A program made the translations under genes and the position numbers. A DNA stretch of 64,000 nt, taken from NCBI GenBank assembly GCA_028554755.1, contig JAPTOF010000006.1, forward strand, positions 15,065,001-15,129,000, written 5' to 3'. The DNA is from Cordia subcordata. Taxonomy: Eukaryota; Streptophyta; Magnoliopsida; Boraginales; Cordiaceae. Below are positions 45,515 through 57,481 of the stretch, one piece after another (positions within the stretch are counted from its first letter, which is position 1; every line of letters starts with the position of its first letter). The notes beneath the pieces are model-generated. The model made no database searches, was not told the DNA's origin, and saw nothing but the letters and a program-made list of their open reading frames with translations.

Positions 45515-45610
45515 TATATATGTGTGTGTGTGTGTGGGTGTGGGGGGTGTGTGCGTGTGTGGGTGTGGGGGGTGTGTGCGTGTGTGTGTGTGGGGTGTGT
45601 GTGTGTGTGT
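45515..45610. repeat. GT/GGG-rich compound repeat
   Basis: TA run, then (TG)n, then units of GTGTGGGTGTGGGGGGTGTGTGC repeated about twice, then more GT. Four or more G runs of three to six lie on the plus strand. Open frames here (45498-45746, -) are repeat artefacts. Confidence 0.9.
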
Positions 45611-45709
45611 AGAAAGAACAAATAAATATTTTGTTAGATGGAAGAGAGGGTTTAAAATAATGGCACATAGCATATATTAAAAAATATATACATTCGGTTA
45701 TATAATATA

Positions 45710-46358
45710 CTAGTGGAACAACTGTGCCATGCACGGGGTGCGACATATGTAATTAGATATATTAAAATAATAAAATTTTTGTATCTTTACTAATTATTTC
45801 AATCAAGTCATATGGTGTGGAATTAATAATTATGGAATAGAATTTAATCTATGGAAATAAAAACCCATAAGGGAAAAAAAAAAAGCTAATTGAAGTCAGC
45901 TTGTAAATAATGGCAAGATGAAGACAACAACATATATATACCAAGCGATAAGATGTAGAAACAAACAAATTGGTAATGACAATCAAGACGCAAATTTGTA
46001 ATGGTTCACTTTGTAATCCGATGTAATGATGAACATAACACAATGCATATGGAAATATTGAAAAATTTTTCATTAAGAAGAATTTAATTGAAATCTGCAA
46101 AATGGAAAATTGAATTAGAAGTTGAGATTTGCGTTGATAGATCGAATAATGGGTATGGTAAGCACCTTAGCCACAATTAAGGATGTGAGATAAGGTTTCT
46201 GACCCAAATGACAATAAAGAAAATGGGGTCTTTAATGGAAATAATGATATCAATATAGGGATAGAAGAGACATTAAGCAGAGAGTGAAAAGTTTATTTTT
46301 TAGAGTACCACATGACGACATAGAATTACATCTTACTTTTCTTTATTATATAGTATAG
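45710..46358 (-). mobile_element. Helitron relic, minus strand
   Basis: Plus-strand left end: (A)CTAGTGGAACAACT, then GTGCCATGCAC, a hairpin; on minus this is hairpin, spacer, CTAGT. The right end TATATAGTATAGT on minus reads ACTATACTATATA, one base from the usual TCTATACTATA. The ~650-bp interior is AT-rich, with no gene (the frame at 45849-46100 has no domain). Confidence 0.55.
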
Positions 46359-46803
46359 TTTTATTACTGTAATTATCTTAAACGGATGAAATAATATTAT
46401 TATTATAATACATATTATCGAAAATTCTCACTCGATCATTGCTTTCCTTAAGCTGCGGTTCCTGTCTTAGTATTTTAGTATTTTAAAAATAGCGGTGGCC
46501 CCCAAAACTTTTATTCCAAAATGAAAAGGGGTCAGGCAACAACTGGCACCGAGTAATGAAAGTCAATTAGTTTGAGTAAGGCTAAACTTTATGTGATTTA
46601 TATTTATGAAGATTCTTCTATCCAAAGGCTTCCAAACAAGAAGACCTTGTCCTAAATAACCGGTCTCTAGTTTGGGCACTTCATTCACTATTTTTTTGTC
46701 ATAAAGTTGAGGGTATGATTTTTTAGTTAAAGAGAGATGTTTTTCAAAAAGTCATTGGACTTTTCACACTTCTTCTTTTCTTTTTCAATTTTCTTGATGA
46801 AGG

Positions 46804-46839
<36 letters not shown>

Positions 46840-48459
46840 CATAACTTTATACGAATTGGTCATGTCATTAGGGTTTTACTCTTTAGCGCTATTATTTATT
46901 ATTTTTTACAGGATAGCACCATCAAAATTAATCTTAACAAATATAGTGTATTAACTGATCAAAAGTTCATAAACGTGAAAAATTGTTTAATTTGCTTTCA
47001 AAAAAAGTTCTATCACTAAATAAATAACCCTTTGAGGTTTATTATTCAATTCGCACTTCACACGATGAGTTAATGTGATGGATGTGATATAGAGTGATAT
47101 ATTTGGCCGTATCATGGATCACTCACCCTGTAATAATTTGATTTGCCTCGTGTCCCCTAGGTTAATTTCAGAGCGGTGCGAACATGAAAATTGTTTTCGT
47201 AGAAAGTGAATATATATATGGTGTCGTTGTACTTTCAGTAGAACCGATATTATTGTTTAGTAGATGATGCTGGCTTGCTTATAAAAAAATTCTTGTCCTA
47301 TTAATCACCTGAATAGGCAATGACAAGTTGCCAATAATGCTATAGTGCCAAACAGAAGAAGATAAAATATATAATAAAACCCTTAAAGCCTTAAAAAATG
47401 GCACTAAAATTTGACACATTACCTCTTGAAGTAGACAACAGTTCAACATATCATGCCTATTAATTTTGTTAAATATTATTAATATTTTTAATATGACACA
47501 ATGTATTGAACTGACATTAAATACATTGTAATATATGTAACATTTTCAATGTGATGCAATGTGTTTAATATAATTAGTGTAAGTTATAATATACATCATG
47601 CTTACTTTAGTTGAAACACAAAGTTTTTTCATGTGCTTTGATATCAAATACTACTGGTGTTGACTCCAATTCAAGAGTATATAATTATGCTACGTACATA
47701 ATATTATTTGTAAATATATAATAAGCCATCATAATGATTAAAAATTTTCATAAGAACTATACATATTATTGACAGGTCAAAAAGGTACAACTAGAATAGA
47801 TTCCAATTTTTATGTACAAGTTAAAGGATCTCAACAACGGCATCAAATATTATCAAATTCAAATTAGAGCCATGAGGAGTTTGAGGCAAGTTGTCCTTTT
47901 TCTATTTATGGTTTATTAATAAAATTTAGCTGTAAACCATTTCGGGTATGCTGTGTACTTGTGATATGTCTGTAATAGTCAGGATCCTTTTTAACGTGGA
48001 TGTGCACATTTCTCGTAAGTTGTGATACATCGTTTTTTAATTTTGTACGAACTGGGAGAGTTGGATGACTGTGTATTGTACTAAACTAGTGTGAAAATCT
48101 TCAATAGGAGGCACGGTGGGATTAGTAGTCAACAAGAACTAATAGACTTAATGTGTAAGGGTATTAATTGCTGTTTGCCTATTGATTTAAAATTTTGTTA
48201 CATTTTTTTAACTTGCATTAAAAATTTATTTGATAAGTTCACGATAAAAATTTATTAATAATATTTATAGATGAAACTTTATTGATGCTCCAAAAAGTCA
48301 CCAGTCAACCTTGTTAGTTTTCATTGAGACCGAAATACCTATAAAAAGAAATTCATAGAGGAGATTTTTTTTAGAAGAAACTCCAAGACTTAAGTTAGAA
48401 GAAATTCCAAGGCTCGAGTTAGAAGAAACTTTTGTATAAAAAAGAACTTATGTTTTGAT
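46359..48459. other. AT-rich intergenic DNA
   Basis: No gene was recognised. It contains a (TA)n microsatellite at ~46808-46836 and otherwise unremarkable AT-rich DNA. Confidence 0.3.
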
Positions 48460-48477
48460 TGAGTTTCTTAGCCATTT

Positions 48478-48860
48478 TGTAGGGTCCCCTTTCTCCTGGT
48501 TCCCTCTTTTTTCCACCGCCCTCACCGCCCTCACGACCCTTTTAGGGTTGTTGGCTTGACCTTTTTAGGGACGACTAGGCACTAGGCTCATGTAGTATTA
48601 TGATGCCTCGTCAAACTCTTTGGCTAGTCATTTCTACCGGTGCTCCTGTGCGCATGGTACTCGTAGGTGGCTGTCAGGCTTACACTGCCTTGTCTTATCA
48701 AGGTGTCCTACTTCGCTTCGACAGAGCTCCCATTCCTTCGGGACTAGGCGGGTCTCAACTTTTGAGCTCCACTGTCCTGGCGAGACTGGTTATCTTTGAA
48801 TTACATTTCTACGCATTATTTCGCGGTACCCTCAGCTAATGGCGCAGTTCGTACTCATTT
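48478..48860. other. GC-rich island, possible organelle-derived insert
   Basis: Starting at TAGGGTCCCC and running to about GCGCAGTTCG, base composition becomes abruptly GC-richer and lacks the A/T homopolymers of the flanks. Open frames run through it on plus (48600-48839), with no recognised domain. The texture is like plant mitochondrial intergenic DNA, so a NUMT is my best guess, on composition alone. Confidence 0.35.
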
Positions 48861-50014
48861 CAAATTTTCCGTAATCATTTGTCAATAAATGACAAATAGA
48901 AAACAAATGCGTAGCTTACCTCTCAATACTATAAGTTGCATAACATCATGTACATAGTATCTAATATTAATTAGTGTGACTAAATATTTTGAGCTATTAA
49001 GTTAAAGTCAACCATATTTAGTATCTAATAACAAATTCATGTATGTACATATATGTATATATCTAATATTGCATTAATATATGTACATAGTATTTGATAT
49101 TGTATTGATTGTAAACATATACATAATATTTGATACTGCATTCATGTTTTGCTAAAATCAACAAAAAAACATTAATGAATTATTATCTAAAATATTACCT
49201 AACAAATTTTAATTAAAAATTGTTCGCATTTGTCAGCCTCTCATCGACTCAGAAAGTTAACTTGTAAAGCTCTCAAAGTTGACGTCGTAAAACCTATTGA
49301 CTTTATTCCCACTTTGATGCTTAATATATAGATAGATAGATAGATAGATAGTTAAGGCACTCTAGTGAAATTAAATCCCATAATACTTTTTCGTGGGTTA
49401 AATGAGTGTTAGATCATGGATTTTCTCGAGATTGATGACAATTTTCGTACTTATTGGTAACCACTAGCATTAGCATGCATATATTTAATCAAGTGGATTA
49501 AAGCAATGCCACGATTACTCGTTAAAAACTTACCACTTAATTATGTATGTACTCCCCGCATAATCCTCTCTCGTGTATGTAATTTCAGCATTAATTAACA
49601 AAAGCTTTCATAATATGATATATAGAGAATGTTTACATGCTATAAGTATGGTGTGTGTGTATATATGTGTGCGTGTGTGTTCGTCGATATTCAACTACAA
49701 GGTTGACAGCAAAGAGTGGAATGGTTGATGAATCTACCCAAAAAAGAAAAGATAAATAAATAAGGAGGGAAGAAAAAGTTTTTTTTTTTGTGTTCACAAA
49801 ACGCTGTGTTAAGAACTTGAACCAAGAAGCAGCTTGCTGCTCTCTGATAAGGTTGGCCTTGAATTTTACTAACAAATCCATCTGTACTTTATTTCTTCCA
49901 GATAAGCTCAAATTTCATTTTGGCTTCTAAATCGGCCATTTGGGCACTTGAGAATTCTCACCAAATTTTACTTCTGAACGTATTGTGAAGGCTTCTAAAA
50001 GTCTCTCTTTGCAA
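48861..50014 (+). other. Upstream region of the LAZY-family gene
   Basis: AT-rich DNA with a (GATA)n microsatellite (~49328-49351) and a short GT repeat (~49650-49680). The last 100-200 bp probably include the 5' UTR and promoter. No single TATA box can be chosen with confidence. The minus frame at 49633-49911 has no domain. Confidence 0.35.
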
Positions 50015-52380
50015 ATGAAGGTAATGGATAGAATCCACATTTTTCGTGTTGTATGTCCATCGTTTATCTTTCTCTATTATTTATTTTCGTTCTGAACACC
50101 CTGAATTTCCAACAAGGGTAATGAATAGACTCTTCTTGATAAAATCTTTGTGCTTGCTTGATGATGGCAGTGAAATTAAACATTGTGTGTTGTTTGAGTG
50201 CAGTTTTTTAACTGGATGCATAGTAAGTTGAATGGTGGACAAGGGAACAGAAAACAAAACGCAGTTGCTGCTGCAAGTAAGTGTTTCCTTGCTCTGTGGA
50301 CTTTGATTTTGTTTAGATGGAATTTACCTCACTGCTTTCATAACTTATGAGCATCCATCTCTAAATATTTTAGGCGATGAGAGTTTTAACAATGTTGAAA
50401 CACTTTAAGAACTAATGTGCAATGAGAATATGCCTCTTAACGGGTCGGGTTTGTTGAGAGAGGGACATGAAAGGAATAGAATGGGGAGTTGGATGAGAAA
50501 ATTTCTTTTTGAGCTCAACTCCCATCTTTAAACTAGGAATTAAGGGATAGTTAAAGTTGTTGAACTATCTCTCCTGATAGTGATTTGGTTCAAATCTTAT
50601 GAGAATAGGGGTTGAGTTGGGAGTGGGGATTAAAAAAAAACTCCTATCTTCCGAACTGTCAGATGGGCACATATGGTTAAATTAAATCCAGTAGCATCTC
50701 ACATGCTGCGCCGCCATCAAAAGAATATAATATTTGCGAGTTGGACTCAACTAAGAATTTTTTGATTGAAGTACAGGAGGGACGAAGAAAAAAGTAGTTC
50801 ATGTGTATTAACTAGTAAGCAGTAGGCCACTACTGAATCAGAAGTCTTGTTTTCATTGTCCTAACTCAAGATCCTGCTACAAGTACACAACTTTTCAAGT
50901 TCATTGGTCCATTAAATCCAATCAGATTTCATTTAAGACTTCAAGCCATGTTATTCAATTTTCTTACCATGATAATATTTCATTTTGTTATTAACCAAAA
51001 ATTTTCCATTCACGTGCAGCTACTGGTAATTTCATTAAATATGTCAAACAAATGGAACTCAAACAGAAATTGTTTGTCTCTTTTGTATAGATCACATAAA
51101 ACCAGAAGCACAGAAGGAAGAGTTCAGTGACTGGCCTAATGGGTTATTGTCAATTGGAACTTTTGGTAATGTCAGTCTTAAAGAAAACCCGAAGCGCAAA
51201 AAAGTGCAGAACCAGGAGAGTGAAACTCTTAAAGATGAGCAAATTGAGCAGAGTTTGTCTCCGGATTTGACAGAATTTTCACAAGAAGAAATCGGACAGC
51301 TGCAGAAAGAGTTAACCAAGCTCTTAGCCAGAAAAACTGCTGCCAAAGCTGAAACAGAAATTGCTGATCTCCCATTAGATAGATTCCTCAACTGTCCATC
51401 AAGCTTGGAAGTTGATCGGAGAATTTCAGGCGCATTAACTACCAATTCAAATGCTATCGATGAGGATGAAATTGATCGAACCATTAGATTAATCCTGGGG
51501 AGGTGCAAGGATGTTTGGATGGAAAACGGAAACAAGTCAATTGGGAAAAAGTCTGTCTCTTTTCTTCTCAAGAAAATATTTGCTTGCAGAATTGGTTTTG
51601 CACCTGCTCCTAGCCTGCGAGATACATTCCAGGAATCAAGAATGGAGAAGGTAAATCCTGACACCATGCATGAATTCATGTTCTGATGCATGAACTTCAA
51701 AGATTGATAGACTACACCAAAGCATCCATGGCACAATTCATTAGCAGGACTCGAAATGTCTGATATATGTTTTCCTGTTTAGCATGATCCAGGATTGCGT
51801 TTTGTGGCTTGGCCATTTAAATCATTAAGCATGATCAACTTAATTCAGTCCACTATCGAATAGTTTCAGCTTAATTGAGGAAATAAACAAGATTGTATGT
51901 ATCATGACAAGTTTTATACACTATGGTCTTATGCCAATTTGTTTGACATATTTTTGTTACTGCAGCTTTTGAGGACAATGCTTTCAAAGAAGATATGCCC
52001 TCAAAGTTCTTCGCAAGCATCATTGGCTAGTAAATTTATGGAGGACAGACACAAACCAAGGGCAGAGAAAGAAGAAGAGAGGGAGGGTAAAACCAGCGAT
52101 GGTGGGTGTAAATGGGTCAAGACAGATTCTGAATGTAAGTTGTTTTCTTATACATTACTCACATTTGTGCACGCACATGTTAAGTGGTGGCATCCAAGTG
52201 TGCGATTGTTGGGCTGAAATTGCCCGTGATACTTTTTCGTTTGAGAAATCACTTGTGCTTTGTAATCTCATCTCATAACTTTGAGCCTGTTCGTACCTCG
52301 AATTATTTACAAATTAAATGTAAAATCGTTGAATTGACATGATCTTCTTTCTGTTTGCAGTCATTGTTCTAGAGATTTAG
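50015..52380 (+). CDS. LAZY/DEEPER ROOTING 1 (IGT) family gravitropism protein
   Basis: Five exons, 828 nt, encode 275 residues: 50015-50020 (just ATGAAG), 50204-50276, 51091-51650, 51966-52134 and 52361-52380. All introns are GT-AG and phases agree. IGT-family proteins act between starch-statolith sedimentation and polar auxin flow, setting root or shoot angle. Family marks in order: MKFFNWMHSKLNG at the N-terminus (residues 1-13); the IGT motif WPNGLLSIGTFGN (~41-53); QEEIGQLQKELTKLLARK; LPLDRFLNCPSSLEVDRRIS; KSVSFLLKKIF; SLRDTFQESRMEKLLRTML; KWVKTDSE; and the C-terminal FIVLEI-stop encoded by the tiny last exon, an EAR-like peptide needed for function in the family. It most resembles Arabidopsis LAZY2-4 (LAZY4 = DRO1); paralog assignment needs a tree. 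No defects seen. Confidence 0.95.
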
Positions 52381-52625
52381 ACAAGCCTCATGTTCCTTGG
52401 CATGTATTTGTGGTGCATAATATGCTATTGGGGAGATATAAAAAGGTCTGGAGCTTACACAGTTGGGATCATGGCTGCAATTGGATATTGAATAGAAATG
52501 TCAATGAGATTATTGCAGTGTGGCTCATGGAGCAACGCCATGTTTTTGCTACAGCTTCAAGTTTCTTTCTCTTGGAAAGCATGTTTTCCCCCTTCTTTTT
52601 TCATGGTTGTACTAAGGTACATCAC
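52381..52625 (+). other. Likely 3' UTR of the LAZY-family gene
   Basis: 245 bp separate the stop codon from a solo LTR. No further domain was seen and no clear AATAAA precedes the LTR, so the transcript may end in retroelement sequence. Confidence 0.4.
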
Positions 52626-52630
52626 ATGTT

Positions 52631-53873
52631 GGTAGGCGTTGAAACCATCAAAAATAAATTCTAACTCGTTCCTTGTGATTTGTGCAAGTGACGAGTCAGG
52701 TCGAACCCACAAAAACTGTGTAACAATTACAAAATTATGCCAAATCCGTCGAACAAGTGAATTACGAAGCAGAGGGGGTTAATGCAATTAAAACTAAAAA
52801 TATAAATTTGGAAAAGAAATAATGAAAGTCTCCTTAAATGAGGTCAAGGTCATGCCAACAGAAATCAAATAGAAAGCAAATAGGTAATAACTAATAAATT
52901 ATGAAATTTATACTAAAAATGCAAATAAAAATAAAAAAATGACAATTAAAGGGATTCAAGGATTGTGGAACCTAGCCTAGAGTATAATTCTTATTTAGGC
53001 CTATAAATTCGATACTAGATGCAAGGATGACTCTTGTTCTTTCCATAAACCGGTTAGGGTCATTGGCATAGCCTAATAACCTAATCTTTCTTTCAGCACA
53101 GTAACGGTTCAAGGACTCCATGCTCTCTTCCTAATTACTATCTTTACTTATTAGACGGTTTCATTCCAGGTGATACCCACAGAGTCTATTTAAAGGTAGC
53201 ATTATAGCTTTGGAGGGACCTGATTCTAAAAGTCAAGTATCTTACGGCAATCGCTCAGTTAAATTATATGTTTTCTCGAAAAACTAGTTTACCAATATCT
53301 TAATTAAATTAATTATCTAATTAATTGGCCACCTACTATTTTAGTAATTAACCAATCAGGCCCTAATTGAACAATCACAAAATAGTATTAATTCTCAAAA
53401 CAAAAAATATATAAATGCCAAAAAATAAATGAGAGGAGAGCATCGGTTAGATCCCATGGATTATGAAGAACCACAAACTTGAGTTAATCTCTGACTAGAT
53501 GAAGATATTTAGCAATCCATACAAAGCTTTGAGCTGCCTAAAGAAAAATAACATTGCTAGGAAATAAATCTAAAAAGTAGTATACCCTTGTGGAGGCACT
53601 AGAGAATAATATAGTCTTAAGAGTTCCAAAATGTCTCGCAAAAGTCTGTTGACAACAACTCTCACGTAGCTCATGGGATGACCATGTCTAATGGTCACGT
53701 CACTTCATAGTTTAATTTGTGTCCGAAAACTCTCCAAGTCCATATATTTTGCTTCCTTTCCTCTTCTAAGTATGAACATGCAAAAACACACAAAATACCA
53801 CCAATTAAGAAGTATATAATCCAAAAATTAAGTACAAATTGCTATTGAATTAAGGAACATTTTGGACTTAACA
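52631..53873 (-). mobile_element. Solo LTR of the Athila-like family downstream of the LAZY gene
   Basis: Begins TGGTAGGCGTTGAAACCATC and ends GGACTTAACA on plus, like the LTR at 25171-26812, with shared blocks such as TTTGTGCAAGTG, ATACTAGATGCAA, AACCTAATCTTTCTTT and CAATCGCTCAGTTA. The 5-bp target duplication CATGT at 52626-52630 and 53874-53878 is perfect. A solo LTR arises when the two LTRs recombine and drop the interior. 1243 bp, shorter than its relatives. Confidence 0.9.
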
Positions 53874-53941
53874 CATGTTATGTAACATTTTGGTGGGGTT
53901 TGACTTGAAGATATTTGTTTGTTTGGCTCTCTTCTTTTTAT

Positions 53942-55676
53942 GGCTCATTTGGATTGGCTTTTTTCACAAGTACTTTTTTTAACAGCTTTTGAAAAATAGT
54001 TTCTTTTTAGAAGTTGAAATTTTTGGCTTTTAAAAAAGGCTGTTGATGTATGTGAGTTATGTATGTTTGTATAGAGTGTTTGCATACATTTCTTAGGGTG
54101 TTTTAAAGCTCATTTTTGTGCATTTAGTATAGAGTTTATGCATATTTGTTAATACTTATGCATAAGGTGAATAATTGCATAAATGCTACACTAAGTGCTC
54201 TAATTGCGTGACTTAGGTGCATTTTGGGTAAAGTTGATACTTGAGCTTAAATGAAGAATTTTGGAAGAATATTGATGAAGATTTAATGTTCCGAAACAAG
54301 ATTCGAGCATGCTAAATAATGCACGAGGCCAAAAAGGAAGTACCGGAGAAAACAAAAGTGAAACAGAGTTAAAGCAAAGAAGATATGCTACTACAGGTCG
54401 ACCCCCTGTTCTAGTACCGGTAGATCGGTAATGTTTTTTGGTACACTCTTCTGGTAGTTCTAGAAGCTCCATCAAAAGTACCGGCTCAATGATGCCCTAG
54501 TACCGGTTGATCGGTTAGGTTTTTTGGTAGTCATGCTAAAGGCCTATTTAAAGCTCGTTTTAGCTCATTTGTAGGGGAGGAACTTTATTTTCTTAAATCC
54601 TAATAAACACTAACCCTTTACCCACTTCATCAAACACCCAAAGCCACCATCCCATACCAAACCAAGCAAGGATTGAATTTTGTAACAAGATATTGACGGG
54701 TATTGCTTTGGATTTGAGCAAGGGTTTGAAGGGGAGTTTCTTATTTCTTTTTTATTCTTGTAAATATGCTTTGTATTTGAGTTAGATCTAAGGTTGATTG
54801 ATGTTGTATATTAGATTAGGGCTTTGAATAAAGGATTTGTGTATATTTTTGGCTCTTAATATATGCTTGTTTAACTTGATTGATGGGATGAATCAATATG
54901 TCTATGTGTTGATAATCAAATATGTCTATATGTTCGATAAAATGCCTAGGTGAACTTGCATGTATTATTTCATCCTTAAATGCTAGCGGTAGCGGTGTCA
55001 CCTTAGCCTTAATTCATACTAATGACATAAGCCCTATTTGCAACTATGTGTGTTGATTAATATGCTTAATTAATGACTTGTGTGTTAGAAGTATACCTCT
55101 AGTTTGAAACAATACTAAAAGGGTACCCACTAGCACTAGTTAATCCTCTAAGAGTCTAACCTCTAATCTGAAACAATAATAATAGGTTAGTCTCAAGTAG
55201 GACGTTAATTAACACCAAAGAGAGCAATCGAACCATAAATAGACCGAACCGTTATCATAGCCCGAGTCTAGATACGACGCAATCGCCCGAGATCCCTTTC
55301 CGCCATGTAGAGCCTTATTTCCTTAGCTTGACACTTATAGTTCCTCCATTAGCTTAGATTTAGATTTAAGTTTTATATTCGAGCCCCCTTTAATCTAAAA
55401 GACCAAAAATATTTCAACACACGCTCGTAGCTAGTTTTAGGCACCAAGTATGTAGAGACCAAACTAAGGAGGCTCCCTGAGGAAGACCAACCCCGTACTT
55501 ACACGTTTCATTACACATGACCCATGCACTTGTAGGTGTAAATACATGATCAGCTGTATTTGAGCTTTCTTAAGAGTAGCTTATTTTGAAACCAAATCAA
55601 GTAGTTATTACAAATTTAATGTAATTATTTTAGGAAATTTTTTTTTCCTAAAAAAAAACCCAATCAAAATAGACCC
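53942..55676. mobile_element. MITE (hAT-like) interrupted by a solo LTR
   Basis: Terminal inverted repeats: left GGCTCATTTGGATTGGCTTT (53942) and right, reverse-complemented, GGGTCTATTTTGATTGGGTT (ending 55676). Without the 1.5-kb LTR insert the element would be about 220 bp, a usual MITE size. An exact target duplication was not resolved. Confidence 0.55.
54044..55552 (+). mobile_element. Solo LTR inside a MITE
   Basis: Starts TGATGTATGTGAG and ends AATACATGATCA (TGAT...ATCA inverted ends). It is flanked by a perfect 5-bp duplication, GCTGT (54039-54043 and 55553-55557). 1509 bp, no internal genes. No second copy is present in the window; the LTR lineage (probably gypsy, from length and texture) is inferred, and so is the orientation. 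Confidence 0.85.
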
Positions 55677-56145
55677 TTATTCTTCTTGTTATTTGTTTTA
55701 TTTTGTTCAGAGATTACGCTAAAGCAAATACATTTCATCAAACTCTGAGAAAATGTATCAAGTAGTGGTATTCATCTTTTATCATATTAGGGAAGCTCTA
55801 ATTCAGATGTTCTTTCTTGATATTTCTCCCTTTTTCACTTTTAGAGTTTTTTTTTTTTTTTTTGGTTTCTCCTTGAGGGAAAAGGATTATTTTAGGGTTT
55901 AAATTTTTACAAAATATAGAAATAAAGGTTTGAACTTCAAAACCTTTAATCTAAGGGTTTAAACTTATGAAAAAATGACATTTTGCACACTGTTAAGTGA
56001 CGGTTTTAATTCTTTGCTTACGTAGTATTTTTTTCCTTTCAAATGTTAGGTGACATTTTATCTTCTTTTCATAATTTAGGTGGATTTCTTAAATGAAATT
56101 CTAAATCTACGTGATATACATACACAAACTTATAAATTATAATCT

Positions 56146-56188
<43 letters not shown>

Positions 56189-56277
56189 GTGTGTGTATTT
56201 ATAAATTTTAAATATTTTTTGTGAGCTGTGGTGATATATATTAATTTATATATATTTTGTTACTAACTATTAAAAGG

Positions 56278-56308
<31 letters not shown>

Positions 56309-57375
56309 TTAAAAATATAAATTAATTGTGCATTTTAAGTGTTTAAAAGTAACAAATTTAAATAAACCACAATAAATCATAAAATAACATATTACTATTT
56401 ATAATTTTTAAAATGGGCATATTATTTCTAGTTTCTCAAATGAGCATATATTTGTAGGTGTATTTTTTTGATTTATTATGATATGTTTAAATTTTTTACC
56501 TTTTTTTAATACTTAAAATACACAGTTAATCTATATTTTTAAAATTTTAAATATATATGAACTTTTTTATTGGGTTAACTTCAACAATATTCTTTTTTTT
56601 TCTCTACATATAGTAGCTTAATATCATACTCCTTGTGTTTAGGGATCCTCTATATTAGTTTTGTTCGAACAATCTTCCTATTTTCTAATTTAAGGGCTTC
56701 ATATCTCAGTTTACTCTAACAATTTTTCTATTTTTAATTCCTTATTTAATTTCCTTTTTAATATTTTCTTATTTATTTTTAATTCTTATTTAATTTCCCT
56801 TTTAATATTATTTTATTTATTTTTAATACGCCCTTTTTTTTGGAGAAAAATTTAAAGATTACATCAAAAAGTTTATTACTATACTACCACTACCACACAG
56901 TACAACCACCACCATGTAGCAACAACACCAGGCGAACCACTACCATAAGCTGCAGCAGTAACAACCACGATCCCCGCTACATGTTATTGTTTTTCTGTTG
57001 ATCATTTGTGCAAAAAAGTTTTTGCAAATTTATTTTTTATTGATCTTTTTGGCGTAAAAGAGAATTTTTAAATATGTAAGGAGCCACTTTTGGCTCCATA
57101 CATTTGATGAGAGAGACTGAAAAAATCCAGCTTGCTACTGTAGAGAGGCTTTGCTAAGGAGGCTATTGGAACTCGCTTTGAACATTTGACTCCCTAAAAT
57201 GGTTAAAAAGGCAGTTTAAGGAAGCTATTGGAATCGGTCTAATAAAAAATATGTAAATTAATTTATATTCCTATAGCCCATAAAAGACCCAATATATATG
57301 TACACACTTAAATGAGATTGATTATAATTTATAAGTTTGTGTATACATAGTCAAGTGGATTTGAAATGGCATGTA
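55677..57375. other. AT-rich intergenic DNA with TA microsatellites
   Basis: No gene was seen. (TA)n at ~56150-56176 runs into (AC)n and ACGTGTGTGT; another (TA)n is at ~56282-56308. 57080-57240 contains two GGAGGCTATTGGAA / GGAAGCTATTGGAA copies, suggesting a MITE edge. Confidence 0.35.
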
Positions 57376-57380
57376 ACATA

Positions 57381-57480
57381 TGCCACTTAAGTTTTAAAAG
57401 AAAAATAAAATGCCACTTAAGTTTTGAAAGAAAAATAAAATGCCACTTAAGTTTTGAAAGAAAAATAAAATGCCACTTAA
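57381..57480. repeat. 30-bp tandem repeat, ~3.3 copies
   Basis: Unit TGCCACTTAAGTTTTGAAAG AAAAATAAAA, starts at 57381, 57411, 57441 and a partial at 57471. Copies are nearly identical (one G/A change in the first). It is open in several frames because the period is a multiple of 3, which creates spurious ORFs on minus. Confidence 0.95.
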
Positions 57481-57481
57481 G

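Noticed and set aside
45498..45746. His/Thr-rich ORF
   Set aside because: Product of the GT/GGG repeat read in one frame.
51092..51736. 214-residue minus ORF
   Set aside because: Antisense shadow of LAZY exon 3, which has strong family motifs on plus.
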